Notes: generated by a model not told the origin, from the sequence alone. A stretch of DNA of 64,000 bases from Cacajao melanocephalus (GCA_963573385.1 CAUYLG010026759.1:1-64000), one strand, 5' to 3'; counted from the stretch's first letter, positions 1 to 34,373 are shown. Numbers and translations are program-made.

Positions 1-297
<297 letters not shown>

Positions 298-454
298 TAG
301 CAAGATTTTTGATCAGAGGGTGATATGGTTAGATCACTGTTTTTAGAAGATAAGTCAGGTAGCAATGTACAGTGTGGTTTGGGTGAGTCTCTGGGCTAGG
401 ATATTTGTTAAAAGGCATAGCATTGTAGCAATTTAGCAAGAATTGATAGTAACT

Positions 455-960
455 GGGTGTAGCAGGAGCAGCCGTGGGAAACTGATCTCTCGGACACCGA
501 ATACAGGAGGAAGGAGGGTTTATTCAGCCGGGAGCAAGGTGGCATAGTTGCCCAACAGCCAAGCTCCCCTAACAAAGGAAGCTTCCGTCTTTATATAGGC
601 TTATACTTTAGATGTTACACGTGGAAGAATCTTAGGTTTATAGCTTAACATATGAAAAGGGTCTCAGTTTACAGTCTCAGGAATTACATATGAAAAGGGT
701 TTCAGTTTACAGTCTTAGGAATTACATATGAAAAGTGTCTTGGTTTACAGTCTCAGGAATTACACATGAAAAGGGTTTCAGTTTATAGTCTTAGGAATGA
801 AAAGGGGAAGTTGATCTGAGATGCCTGGGTCTCCCTCTTCATGGGCACTTTCATGGTTCTGATATTACTCAGCTTTCTTCTTTTCTCCTTCTCTCTTACT
901 TCATATCAAATCTTCACCTAGAACATTTTCTAGTCTTTATAACTTCATTTCTGAAGGGAG
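455..960 (-). mobile_element. LTR-like fragment with 38-bp tandem repeats
   Basis: On the minus strand it has GGCTGAATAAACCC (polyA signal 524-519) and would terminate near CTGCTCCTGCTACA at 457. The upstream U3-like part holds the tandem repeat. It is probably a solo LTR; the right boundary is uncertain and the family is not recognised. Confidence 0.45.
648..799 (+). repeat. 38-bp tandem repeat, four copies
   Basis: Copies start at 648, 686, 724 and 762; each begins ACATATGAAAAG and includes CAGTTTACAGTCT, with few substitutions. The fourth is slightly shorter. Confidence 0.9.
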
Positions 961-1033
961 AGTAACCAGTTTATACGACTTAATTTTTTTACATCTTAGG
1001 TTTGCTCATTTGTTAAATAAGAAGATAGACTTC

Positions 1034-1333
1034 GCCAGGCACTGTGGTGTGTGCCTATAGTCTCAGATAACTCAGGAGGCTGAGGATGGAGGATCTCTTG
1101 AGTCCAGGAGTTCTGCGCTGTAGTGTGCTATGCCGATCAGGTGTCCGCACTAAGTTTGGCATCAATATGGTGACCTCCTGGGAGCAGGGGACCACCAGGT
1201 TGCCTAAGGAGGGGTAAACTGGCCCAGGTTGGAAATGGAGCAGGTCAAAACTCCCATGCTGATCAGTAGTGGGATCACGCCTGTGAATAGCCACTGCACT
1301 CCAGCCTGGGCAACATAGCAAGACCCTATCTCT
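1034..1333 (+). pseudogene. 7SL RNA processed pseudogene, full length
   Basis: Matches signal recognition particle RNA along its whole ~300 nt, including the non-Alu S domain (GCCGATCAGGTGTCCGCAC, GGTGACCTCCTGGGAGC, CCACCAGGTTGCCTAAGG). An A tail follows. The flank AAGAAGATAGACTTC before it recurs at 1498-1512, after a later Alu, as a target duplication. Substitutions at CpGs and no recognisable external 7SL promoter argue for a pseudogene. Confidence 0.93.
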
Positions 1334-1362
1334 GAAAAAAAAAAAAAAAGAAGAAGAAGATA

Positions 1363-1500
1363 GGCTGGGCACAGTGACTCATGCCTGAATCCAAGCACTT
1401 TGCAGGCCAAGGTGGGTAGATCACCTGAGGTCGGGAGTTCAAGACTAGCCTGACCAACATGGTGAAACACCAACTTTATATTTAAAAAAAAGAAAAGAAG
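1363..1500 (+). repeat. Left-monomer Alu inserted in 7SL pseudogene flank
   Basis: Ends after the first A-rich linker (CAACTTTATATTTAAAAA). Inserted into the 3' target duplication of the 7SL copy. Confidence 0.9.
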
Positions 1501-1838
1501 ATAGACTTCACTAGACAATTTCCAAGGTCCTTCACACTTTAATGTTGTATGGAAGTACCTTGCCTCCAGTGGAAAACATTAAGAACAACCAGCATTAAGC
1601 CAATATAAACCCACAGGTACTCTTATCCCTACTGCAAGAAGTTTTAAAATAGGGAAGGATTAGAGACACAGGCTGTATAGTTGTTAAACCAATGTTATGT
1701 TGCACTTCCAAAATGACAACAAAATATACACTTTAAATTTCAGCCTGCAAAATAAATTTCTTTCCTTAATATGGTCTCACATAGAAAATTATTTTTTAAG
1801 TTAACAAAAACTGCATTATGACAGCAATATGTATATAT

Positions 1839-2128
<290 letters not shown>

Positions 2129-2575
2129 GTCCACAATATTGTTAATCGCTTGTATTAGGTCTTTTTCCATTCAAAGTTATGGAAACTCAGGTCACACTCC
2201 TTAAGGGGGTGAAAAGTAAAAAGTTCAGAAGTAAAATTAGCTTCAGATATGGGGATTGAGGATCAGATAATATAAGCAAGATTCCATCTCTCTCTCGCCA
2301 TCCAGCTCTCAGCAGACAACTACACACTGTGCATGATATAAGACTCCAAGACTTATAACCTACCTGCAGGAATAGTGTATCTTCCCTGGTAGCTCTGTAA
2401 AAAGATCTCAGGGAAACTGTTAATGGCCTGGCTTGAGTCAAATGGCTTTCCCTGAGTCAAAATCAGTCATTGCGGTTAAATGGGTAGAAGACATTATTGT
2501 TAGTGCTGGAGTTGGGAAGAAACTTACCTGACAAGGTCAGCTCCACATTGAAATATGTGCAATGCATTCCTCCTA

Positions 2576-2824
<249 letters not shown>

Positions 2825-3105
2825 CTAAAGAATTACTGACCTGGCCCTAGTTTATGTTTAACAAAGCTATCCAATTCCTAGTGGAGAAAAAGTAGGGATG
2901 GTATATTTATTTATGTTTTTAAGCCAGCATCTAAAAAGAAACTGTTCTGCTTTCTAACCCCAGTGAAAATCACTAGTAATGTTCCTACCTATAAATCATG
3001 GATTGTATAAAAGCATTATATAATAAAACATATTAATAGGATTATTTTCAAATTCAACATCACAGTAATAAGAAAACAGAATAAACACACCAGTGTCTGC
3101 AATAT

Positions 3106-3111
3106 TTTATT
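3106..3111 (-). terminator. LRRD1 polyadenylation signal
   Basis: AATAAA on the minus strand (TTTATT on plus), about 160 nt downstream of the LRRD1 stop. It would give a short 3' UTR ending near 3090. This is the first canonical signal below the stop. Confidence 0.6.
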
Positions 3112-3271
3112 ATGATAACATTAGAGTGGTAGTTATAAGTCGTCATCATCTCTTAAAAATGCAAGAAAAGAGACGCAATTCATTGTATGATAAAGTGAAG
3201 TGAGATGGTTCAAAAACAGTTTCAATTATAAGTGCATCAAAAGTTTTCAGTTTTTAATATTGATCCACCAG

Positions 3272-22166
<18,895 letters not shown>

Positions 22167-22334
22167 CTACAAAACAAACATTGAAATTAAAAGATGTAAT
22201 AGAGATGTTAAAATTACAAATGAACTTAAATACAACTATTTTATTTTATAAGGAATAATTTAATACAAATACACATAATTCATTTATAACAAACTAATTT
22301 TATATATGATTACTGGTTAAGAATGGTTTATTGA

Positions 22335-22660
<326 letters not shown>

Positions 22661-22785
22661 ATCACTTGTTACTCTTGAAATCACTTTAAAATTACAGAAA
22701 GAAACAAAACAGATCAAAGAAAATGAGAGAGAAGACTTAAGGGAATGAGAGGATTCAGCAAATTTCATGGAAAACATAAAAGGGG

Positions 22786-23090
22786 GCTGGGCGCAGTGGC
22801 TGAAGCCTGTAATCCCAGAACTTTGGGAGGCTGAGGCAGGTGGATCACTTGAAGTTAGGAGTTTGAGACCAGCCTGGCCTACATGGCAAAACCCTGTCTC
22901 TACCAAAAATACAAAAATTAGCTGGGCGTGGTGGCGGGCACCTATAATCCCAGCTACTTGGGAGGCTGAGGCAGGAGAATCACTTGAATCCAGGAGGCGG
23001 AGGTTGCAGTGAGCCGAGATCACACCATTGCTCTCCAGCCTTCAGAACAGAGCAAGACTCCGTCTCAAAAAAAAAAAAAGAAAGAAAGAA
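22786..23090 (+). repeat. Alu
   Basis: Full dimer; GAAAACATAAAAGGG flanks both sides as an exact duplication. Confidence 0.96.
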
Positions 23091-23857
23091 AACATAAAAG
23101 GGATAGCCAGTGGCCTACCATGCCACAGGTAGACAGTGCCATTCTCATTGTGAACATTGGGTGTTTACATATGGTATTGGTGTCTTGCTCTAACAAATTC
23201 AGTGCATTATGATAGTTTTCCAGTGGAAGTAAAATGTCTTAAGAAAGGATATGCTTTCTGTAAAAGTAAACTAGACATGAAATAGCCCTTTTGTGGTTTG
23301 CAACTTACCTGAGACTTTTGAGTGACTCCTGTGGTACCAGCACCAGCTAGGTAGCACCACTCTTTAGAGGTCTGGGTTCCAGCTCTGTAAGTCCCTCTTC
23401 CAAGCTTACGGTTTCTAATGACCCAGTGTTTTCCCTTTGTCCCTACAGTCCTAAGGCTGGTAGCTACTTCTTATTTTTACTAGCTCTGTGTTGCTCTACT
23501 TCCATCTTTACCTTTTTAGTTCTCCAGTACTTGTCTAAGCAACTCCTTATATTAAATCCTGTCAAACTGGCATGGTTTCAGTATTTCACAAACTCTCCCA
23601 GAGAGTAGAAAAAGAGGAAACATTTTCCAACTTGTTTTATGAGGCTAGCACTAACCTCAATATCAACCCCTAACAAGGACAATATGAAAAAGAAAATTAC
23701 AGGCCAAATTTACTCAAGAACAAAAATGTAAAAATCTAAGCATTAGAAAATTATTCTAAATATTATAAAGCCATCGATATATAAAAAGCATACTACTTGA
23801 GGCAGTTGCATTTGTCCCAGGAATGCAAGTTTGGATTTAACAATAGAAAACTAATGT

Positions 23858-23926
23858 AGCACCACTGCACTCCAGCCTGGTGCCTGGCGACAGAACAAGA
23901 CTCTGTCTCAAAAAAAAAAAGAAAAA
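23858..23926 (+). repeat. 5'-truncated Alu, last ~60 nt
   Basis: GCACCACTGCACTCCAGCC to the A tail only, flanked by GAAAACTAATGTA on both sides. Confidence 0.9.
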
Positions 23927-23940
23927 AGAAAACTAATGTA

Positions 23941-24247
<307 letters not shown>

Positions 24248-24827
24248 TTAAGAGATTAAACTCTCCCAGAGTTTAATTTATCCCTGTAAATATTGCAATA
24301 GATGTAGAAGCACTTGATTCATAATTTTAAAGAAAACTTTTAGCAAAGTAGGAATAGATGAGAATTTATTTAATCTGCTGAAGGATATCCATAAAAATCT
24401 ACAGTAAACATCATACCCGAAAACTTTTGAGATTGGAAGCTAGAAAAGGTTATGCTCATCATTACTTCTATTTAACATTATACTGTATAGTAATTCACCA
24501 GTGGCATAAGGCAAGAAGAAAAGGTATATAGATTAAAAAGGGAGAAATAAAACTGTCATTAGTCACAGATAATATAATTATATATGTAGAAAATCTTAGC
24601 TCATCTACAAATAAATTATTAGAATAAAGAACATTAAGTAATGTTGCTAAATACAAAGTCAACATACATCAAGTTCCTTTCTTATGCTAGCAAAAAGAAG
24701 TTAGAAAATGAAAGTTTAAAGAAGTATCATTTATAATCACACAAAATATTAATTACCTAGAAATAAATCTAACAAAACACATGCAAGACATCTACAGAAA
24801 AAATACTATTTTTTAATAATATATATT

Positions 24828-25167
<340 letters not shown>

Positions 25168-26522
25168 TAACAGTGTGATATACCATTTTCATATATTGGA
25201 ACTCTCAAAGTGTGAAAAGTCCATTCTTTTCAACTTGATTTATATATTCAATATAATCCCAATCAAAATCCTAACTTTGTTTTTGTGGAACTTGACAAGC
25301 TGATTCTAAAAAGTAGTTGGGGGAAAAATGAGGGTCAAGAATAGTCATGACATACTTGAAGAGGGAAAACCAAGTGGGAGAACTTGCTTATTAGATTAAA
25401 AAAAAATCAAGACTTATGAAACTATAATAATTAAGGTAATATGGTATTGGCAGAAGAATAGACAAATAGATCAGTAGACAAATAGAAAGCCCAGAAACAG
25501 ACACTAGATTATGACATATGGATATTTAATTTATGAAAAAGGTGGGAATTTGGAGCATTGGAAAAAAGTATTTTTATCAATGATGCTAAAACAACCGGAC
25601 AATTAGTAAACTGGAAAATATGTCTGAAAGATGTTTCCAAAATGTTTTAAAGAGAGATAAGGAGATGGAAAATATAAAAGGGAATATGGGAAACACAATG
25701 AGAAGTACTAACAGATATCTGATTAGAGTTCCGAAAAGAGAAAGTGTAGACAATGAAGCAAAGGCATACTAAAAGAAATAATGTGTATGAACATTATAGA
25801 ATTTATGAAAAATATGAGTCTATAGATCAATGATGTATAATACATCAAAAGCAGAATAAATTCTAAAATTTTGATCTTGAAACTACAGAACACTAAAAAC
25901 AATGAAAAAATCATGACAGCAATCAGAAAGAAGGGAAGGAACACCTACAAAGAAATGACAAGATGAGAACAAATTTCCTAGCAACTAAAATGAAAGTCAG
26001 AAAATTGTAGAATAACTTATTAAAAATATTGGGAGTAATCCACTGTCAACCTAGAACTGTATATCCAGACAAATAATCATTAAAAAATTAAAAGAGAATA
26101 AAAACATTTACAGCTTTAAAAAACTGGAGCTTATACCAGCAAGAGATTTGCTCTAAAGGAACTACTAAAATATATACTTTAAGGAAGAGGAAAACAATAT
26201 CAAAGAATAGTCTGAACTTTAACAAGAAATGGGGGCAAGTAAAATGGCATACATACATGCAAATTCAAATAAATAATGATCTATGTAAAATAACAGTATC
26301 AAATATGTGGGTGAAAAAAAGACCTGGAATATTATATAATAGCATATGAGTCAAGAATTTCTTCAAATATATTTATTAATTATAGGGGTAATGGTAACTT
26401 TGCAGTGAAGAGGCCCAGTGGATAATACCTTGGCCAGCATCAGCAGTACATCATGTACTTCCAGATATGAAAGACTGAGAATAGAAGGGCATGTAGTATT
26501 CTCAAAAAATATATAACCTCAG

Positions 26523-27078
<556 letters not shown>

Positions 27079-27132
27079 TCAGTAAGATTATACCAAAGTA
27101 AATTTTTTTTTATAATAAAAAAACTTTTTACA

Positions 27133-27262
27133 GCCGGGCGCAGTGGCTCACCCCTGTAATCCCAGCACTTTGGGAGGCTGAGGTGGGGGATCACCTGAGG
27201 TCAGGAGTTCGAGACCAGCCTGACCAACATGGTGAAACCCCGTCTTTAAAAAAAAAGAAGAA
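27133..27262 (+). repeat. Left-monomer Alu
   Basis: Ends CCCGTCTTTAAAA; AAAAAACTTTTTACA flanks both sides. Confidence 0.95.
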
Positions 27263-27299
27263 AAAAAACCTTTTTACAATTTTTTATATAAAAAAATAA

Positions 27300-27467
<168 letters not shown>

Positions 27468-28046
27468 TAATTATGAAAAATGTTGATATTAGGGGAAGAT
27501 AGATGAAGTGTAGAAAGGAACTTTATTATTATTGCAACTTTTCTGTAAGTCTAAAATTATTTCAAAATATAAAAATTTTTAAAGTAATCTGAGCTAAAAT
27601 GTTCTAAAGTGTTTTTCATCTAGGGTAGTTAAGAAATTATTCTGCTCTAAGATTCTGTTAAACATGCTTGATAAGATTGGATTAAATATTGATTCAGGAG
27701 ATTTCCAATTCCAAAGTGACACCACAGAAGCAAGCTGTCTTCCCTCCTCCCACCAACAGAAAACCAGAAACAAATACACAGGGCCAAGATTATTATCAGC
27801 AATATCCCAGAACTTAAATATGAGGAGGAAATAGTTCCTAAGGCCACACAGGTGAAAAAACACTAAGCAGACAATAAGAGAATTAGATACCCATATCCAA
27901 GATGCCCTCTCTCCAGTCTGCTTGGCACCAAGCATAAATTTTTTGGTTTTGACTCATAGTTTCTAGAGTGGGAAAGTGAGATAGAGGCTGATAGCTGGCT
28001 TTCCTGACAACTTGGATTCCCTAGCAGAAGACTTGTCCCTGCCTCA

Positions 28047-28106
28047 AAGAGCAAAACTCCGTCTCGGAAAAACAAAAACAAAAAGAAAACAAAACAAAAC
28101 AGAGTG
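28047..28106 (+). repeat. 5'-truncated Alu tail fragment
   Basis: AGAGCAAAACTCCGTCTCGG followed by AAAAAC-type tail repeats. Confidence 0.7.
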
Positions 28107-28982
28107 CTTATTTAGAAAGGTATGCACAGAGGGTAAGGAAACCATAAATTCTAAAAAAAATGTTATGCTTTGCTTTTCACAATTAGGTTCTTAATCCACA
28201 TGGAAATTATTTTGTGTATGCTGTGAAGTAAGGATTTAATTTATTTTCTCATATGCCTAGTCAATTGTTTCCAACAATTTATTCAATAGTAAATTATTCA
28301 TTGATTTCTAATGCTGCTTCAATCATAGATCTCATATGTGTGGAGATGTTTCTGAACTTTTAATTCTATTACTTTTTTATCTAAGTTTGTATCAATATCA
28401 CGTTTTAATGCTTATAACTTTGTAATAAATGTTGATATCTGGCAAAGAAAGTCCTCTCACTTTATCCTTTTCTTCAAAACTATGGTGGTTATTCTCAGTC
28501 CTTTACATAGCCAGATCAATTTTAGGATAAGTATATCAAGTTCCACAAAGTGTCTTGCTTGGATTTCAGTTAGAATTAAATTTGTAATTTCATTTGGGAA
28601 AGAAGTGACATACATATGAGATTGAGTCTTCCTATTTGATAACATGGTATATTTCTTTTGCTATGGAGAATAGTATCTTTTTTTAGTTTTTAAAATATTG
28701 ATATATAGAAGCTACTACTAATTTTTGTATGTTGATCTTGTATAAAGCAATCTGACTAGGTTCTCTTGTTTTAACAAGTTTATACATTCTCCTAGACTTT
28801 CTATAAAAACAATATTATAAGTATTGACAGTTATTTCTAATTGCATGATTTACTTATTTTAGTTCCTTACTGCATTTATTAAGCCCTTTAGTGTATTGTG
28901 TAATAGTAGAGATGATACCAGCTATCTTTGTCTTATTCCTTTAATCACTGGGGTGTGGTATATTACATTAATAGATTCTCTT

Positions 28983-29228
28983 TTGCCCAGACTGGAGTGC
29001 AGTGGTGAGATCTCGCCTCCCAGGTTCAAGTGATTCTCCTGTCTCAGTCTCCTGAGTACACCTGGGACTACAGGTACATGCCATTATGCTGGGCTAATTT
29101 TGTATTTTTAGTAGAGATGGGGTTTCCCCATGTTAGCCAGGCTGGTCTTGAACTCCTGACCTCAGGTAATCTGCCCGCCTCAGCCTCCCAAAGTGCTGAG
29201 ATTACAGGTGTGAGCCACCACACCGGGC
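28983..29228 (-). repeat. Alu, 5' arm shortened
   Basis: Lacks the usual T tract and GAGACGGAGTCTC; CATTAATAGATTCTCT flanks both sides, so it inserted already truncated. Confidence 0.92.
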
Positions 29229-29304
29229 CTCATTAATAGATTCTCTATATTGAGCATGAAGCATTTCTTGGATAAGTCAAACTTGGTTATGATATAATAC
29301 TTGC

Positions 29305-29341
<37 letters not shown>
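29305..29341 (+). repeat. (TA)n(CA)n microsatellite
   Basis: Seventeen AT/AC units, followed by ~200 bp of AT-rich degenerate TATA-rich sequence to 29560. Confidence 0.9.
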
Positions 29342-30159
29342 GAAGTATTATATGTGAACAAGTATATATTACTTGTATAATATATAAGTAAAAATATAAG
29401 AAATATATTACTTATATAAGTAATATACAAATGATATACAAATAAGTTAATAGGTAATACATTACTAATTACTATATAGTTTATATATAGTAATGAATAT
29501 TAATACATAGTAACATAATATGACATTACTTATCAATTATATATTATATAACATAAATCTGGTCATATTATATTACTGAGTAAATATAACATTTAGTCAG
29601 ATTTTTTATGCCCATGTTCATTAGTAATTTTGCTGGTTTTTTTTTTTTTTTTTTTAGTACTCTTTGTCTGATTTTGGTGTCAAGGTTATACTACCATCAT
29701 AGAATGAACTGAGAAGCTTACCCTAATTATCTATTTGTTGAAGCAATTTACGTATTACAGGATAACGCATTCCCTGAAGGTTCAGTAAAATTTATTTTGT
29801 GCTCTCTTTAATGGTTAGTGGTTTGTTCAGATTTTCTTCTTCTTGAGACATGTGGGGATGTAATTGCCTTCCCTGGCTTCATGTTTCCTGTGGAGTTAAT
29901 TCTACACATAATGCCTCTGGCCTGGAGCTTTATTGCTACAATTTCTCCTCTGTGGAGAAGAGGAGCAGCGGGTGACACATGAGCTCAACTGCTTCTGGGC
30001 TCTCTCTTTCAAGTCTCTCTGCATGCAAGATTTGTGTTCTAGTCAGCTGTCTTCCATAGAATAAGGGGACTGTATACCTGTTTGGGCAGCATGCAAAGCC
30101 ACGAGAAGTGGGAAAATGGTAGGGAATCTGGGCGTGGCTTAGAGGGCCACTGAAGTAAG

Positions 30160-30600
30160 ACACACCCTTCGCCTTACCTATGGCTTCCCGCGGCGGCGGT
30201 GGCTGCTTTGCAGGACCGGCAGGGGGCGCGCGCGGTTGAGTCTAGCAAGGGCGAGAACCTCGCGGGCCGTAGACCGGCACTGACGCTTCTCCAAGCGGTG
30301 GCTCCTCTTACCCAGGTCGAAAGCCTTGGGCTCTACACTCCGCTGCGCCCGTGCTCGGCCGCACCCCCTGCGCGTTTGTGAGCTGGCCATCGGTCACACT
30401 GGGATACTCGAGGGGGAGGCCTGGGGCCTCCATTCAATTCCCTAAGAGGGACCCGCGCTGGCCGCGGCGGGCGGGCGGGTGGAGAACGCGCATCTGGGTC
30501 TGGCTTTCGTACCGGAATCTCCCCGGGAGGTTTTACAAGCCGCTCCGACTGTTCTGATTGAATTGGTCTGGGGGTCGGTCCGGGCATCTAACGAGCAACC
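30160..30600. promoter_or_regulatory. CpG island, candidate LRRD1/divergent promoter
   Basis: This is the only strongly CpG-rich stretch in the window, with CGG repeats, GGGCGGGCGGG and GCGCGCGCGG. It lies ~8 kb upstream of the LRRD1 start codon and ~16 kb past the KRIT1 stop. Minus-strand splice donors CTGG|GTAAGAG (30311) and ATAG|GTAAGG (about 30177) fit a non-coding first exon for LRRD1. No protein-coding exon is recognisable here; the short open frames in all directions are what high-GC DNA gives. Confidence 0.6.
30214..30230 (+). promoter_or_regulatory. CTCF-like motif in CpG island
   Basis: GACCGGCAGGGGGCGCG contains the AGGGGGCGC core of the CTCF consensus. Motif match judged by eye only. 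Confidence 0.45.
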
Positions 30601-32830
30601 GGGATGGAAAATTACTACCCTGGACTCTAGTCTTCAGAGGTTCACTCATGTTAATCAACCCGAGTCCATCTTCGTGAGATTGTCTTGCTCCGAGGTGCTT
30701 CCACTGAGCTTTATTTTCCTGCCTGATATCGGGATCCGCTAACAAGATGAAGAGCGGACCATACAGGCACGGTGAAAACGGCACTTGGTGACGTGGAGGA
30801 CCCAGCTTGTCACGGTTGAGGCAGGTCTCCTCACGGTCTTTTCTCTCGGTTATCCCGAACTATTCTTCAGGAACAGCCAGGCTCCCCACCCCGAGTCCGA
30901 TGAAGGCCAGGAATAATCAAGCACGCTCTCATCTCAAGGTGGCGACGATTGTGCCCTTGTTTAAAAGGGTTGCCTGTGAGGATTTGGAGTTTTGGAGGCG
31001 GATCTGCCTTTGGGGAGTGAGCGTAGGGCCATAAGAGGTGGTTGTGCTTTGAGACAGTTCCTGGGTGATGTGTCCCATCATCCAAACACTGCAGGACAAG
31101 TCAAAGTTACAGAAAGACTCTAGTTTACTTCTAGCCTAACATAACCAAAATACGGTATTTGTCAGGAAACATGTAGTATTTGCATAATTTGAAAATGTAA
31201 TTGAAGAACCCGCTATAGAGCTTTTAGAAAGGGGAAATAGAAAACTTAGAATCATTAATACCAACATCTAAAATGTAACAAAATTGAATAAACCAATATG
31301 AGTTTTATCCTGTAATTGAAATGTCACTGTGTTCTTAAGAGTGCTAGTTTAACAGGAAATCTCCAATGCATTATTATCCAGAATCATCTCAAAGGTTCAC
31401 TTTATATTTGCATGGGCCCTTGCTATTTGTAGGGTTGAAGGCTGCACCTCGTTCTGGTGGCTGCCACCTTGATGAGGAGACACTTCTTGTAACAGGATGG
31501 TTAGCCCACGGCTTTTCTTAGCCCCCTTTTCCACAGCCAGTAAATTGTTTTAGTATACGGACCTCAGCTGCAGTTGCAATCACCATCAAATTCCAATTTT
31601 GAATTTAAAGGTGAATAATGAATGCAATGAACTTTCTAGAATTCATGAAGGGCAGTGATGCTCCTTTTTATGTAATAATTCTGTGTAGCCTTTCAATATG
31701 CTATTCTGTGGACTGAATTTGAAAATTATCATTTGTTTAATCAGTTGTTAATCTAACATGATGACTAACTAAAAACACTTAAAATTTGCTGGTATTCCAG
31801 AAGTCTATGGATTTTGTTGTTTTATTTAAATAGAAGACGTTAAAAGCAGCTGCTTACTATACTTACCTTCTTTACTCAGCATAGGGTAGAGGTGAAAAAA
31901 CCTTAATCTCTTAATTTGGCAATTTATATAACCTTTTGTTTTTGGAATACAGACAGTTTTCTTCCCCTTAACATTCCGTTCTTTCGAGAGCTTAAATCCT
32001 AAGTTTCTGACTTGTGATTTAAACTCCATATGAGAAAGAAGGTTGGGATTTTATCTTTAATAATTTTATTTATAATTCAAAAGTAAGTTTCAAAACATTT
32101 TGTGATAGTAACTCCTATACTAGTGTTTATTTAATCCATCTTGGAAATTTTCTGTTTCTGTATCTTTGATATATTTGACTATTCATTTGACTGTTAATGA
32201 CTAAGAAAGGGAGAAACATTAACTTTACTGCAATCAGGAAAATTCTGCTTTCAAACTGTTATACAGAAGAAAATATGTGATGTATGAACACTCATGTATT
32301 TTTAAATAGTAAATAACAGGTAAACCAAAGCTCAATATAAAATCCAGCTTTTAAATATATATAGTCAATTGTTAGTGAATTGGCTAAAATAAACGTACAG
32401 GTTGGCTTTTCTTCCTCCTAGTGGTTATGTATACAAAGCTAAATTTAGTATTAGTTGAAAGCAAAAAATCCAGACAGGGAAACTGGCACACATTTGATTT
32501 AGGTGAAAATTATTTACTCATGTTTCTATCTGCAGATGATTTATCATTTTAGGTTCTTTCCCTTCTACTCTCCTACTGGTATATAATCAGTAAATACAAA
32601 CAAAAATATCAGTGTATATAAAATATAACTTGTAAGGCATGCTATGAAACATAACATAGCATATTCTAAAAGTCAACAAATGATTTGCTGGTTACTGGAT
32701 TGAAATTATACTTGCCTCATTTGCCCAAATAATTGAGTTCATGGCATAATTACATAATTCTGTGGCAAAGCATTTGGTATGTTCTGGGGGAGATATGTTT
32801 TAAAAATAATTGCCTTGGCCTTTTTAATTT
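30601..32830. other. Intergenic, region upstream of LRRD1
   Basis: The GC content falls after 31100. No repeat family is recognised. A minus-strand open stretch 32029-31860 ends in a consensus donor (reported as a finding). Confidence 0.5.
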
Positions 32831-34373
32831 TAAAAATAATTTCAAATTTTATTTTCAATTCAGGGACATGTGTAGATTGCATGATGCTGAGGTTTGGGGT
32901 ATGATTGATTGCATCACCCAGGTACTGAGAATGGTACCCAATAGCTTTTCAGTCCTTACCCCCATCCCTCCCTCCCTCCTCTAGTAGTCCCCAGCATCTA
33001 TTGTTGCCATTTTTATGTCCATAAGTACCCAGTGTTTAGCTCCTACTTATAAGTAAAAGCATGCAGTTTTTGGTTTTCTCTTCCTGCACTAATTCACTTA
33101 GGATAATGGCCTCCAGTTACATGCATGTTGTTGCAAAAGACGTTGTTTCATTCTTTTTTCTGGCTGTGTAGTATTCCATAGTATATATGTACATTTCCTT
33201 TATCAAATGCACTACTGATGGACACTAGGTTGATTTCATTCTTTGCTATTGTGAATAGTACTGTGATGCACATACAGGAGTATGTGCCTTTTGGGGAGAA
33301 TAATTTATTTTCTTTTGGATATATACCAAGTAATGGGATTAATGATCAAAGGGTAGTTTGGTTTTAAGTTCTTTGAGAAATCTCCAAGCTGCTTTCTACA
33401 GTGGCAGAACTAATTTACAGTCCCACTCACAGTGTATAAGCATTTCCTTTTCTCCAAAGCTTTGCCAGCATCTGTTGTTTTTTGACTTTTTAATAATAGT
33501 CATTCTGACTGGTATGAGGTGGTATCTCATGTTTTTGTGTTTCTCCGATGATTATTGATGTTGAGCATTTTTTTCATGCTGTTTGGCCACTTGTGTGTTT
33601 TCTTTTGATAAGATCTGTTCATGTCTTTTGCTTATTTTTTAATAGGGTTTTTTTTTTTTTGCTTGCTCAATTGTTTAAGTTCTGTATAGATTCTTTAGAA
33701 TTTTAGACTTTTGTCGGATGCATAGTTTGCAAATATTTTCTCTCATTCCTTAGGCTGTCTGTTTACTCTGTTGATAGTTTCTTTTGCTGTGTAGAAGCTT
33801 CTTATTAACTGAGTTACACTTGTTAATTTTTAGTTTTGCTTCAGTTGCTTTTGAGGACCTAGTCATAAATTATTTCCAAAGGCTGATGTCCAGAATTGTG
33901 TTTTCTAGGTTTTCTTCTGGGACTCTTATAGTTTGAGGCCTTATATTTAAATCTTTAATCCATGTTGAATTAATTTTTGTATATGGGTGATGGTACGGAT
34001 CAAGTTTAATTCTTCTACATATGGCTAGCCAGGTATCCCAGCACCATTTATTGAGTAGGGAGTTCTTGCCCCAATGCTTATTTTTGTCAGCTTTGTTGAA
34101 GATCTGATAGCTGCAGATGTGTGGCTTTATTTCTGGGTTCTTTATTCAATTCCATCAGGCTATGTGCCTGCTTTTGTACTAGTACCATGCTTTTTTGGTT
34201 ACTGTAGCCTTACAGTTTGAATTTAGGTAGTGCGATCCTTCAGCTTTGTTCTTTTTGATTAAGATTGTTTTGGTTATTCTAGCTCTTTTTTCATTCCATA
34301 TACATTTTAGAATGTCTTTTTTCTAGTCCTGTAAAAAAACACATTAGTAGCTTGATAGAAATATTGTTCAATC

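Larger units (their letters stand above)
28150..29870 (-). mobile_element. Old L1 ORF2 fragment, antisense
   Basis: Reverse-complement L1 ORF2 sequence (AATCCACATGGAAATTATTT, TCATATGCCTAGTCAATTG, CTGATTTTGGTGTCAAGGTT). An Alu and an AT microsatellite interrupt it. No open frame. Confidence 0.7.

Noticed and set aside
1034..1333. A functional 7SL RNA gene
   Set aside because: Substitutions throughout, an A tail and target duplication mark a processed copy.
30178..30742. Several 60-87 codon frames in the CpG island on both strands
   Set aside because: High-GC DNA is stop-poor; no domain, no consistent frame, no similarity recognised.
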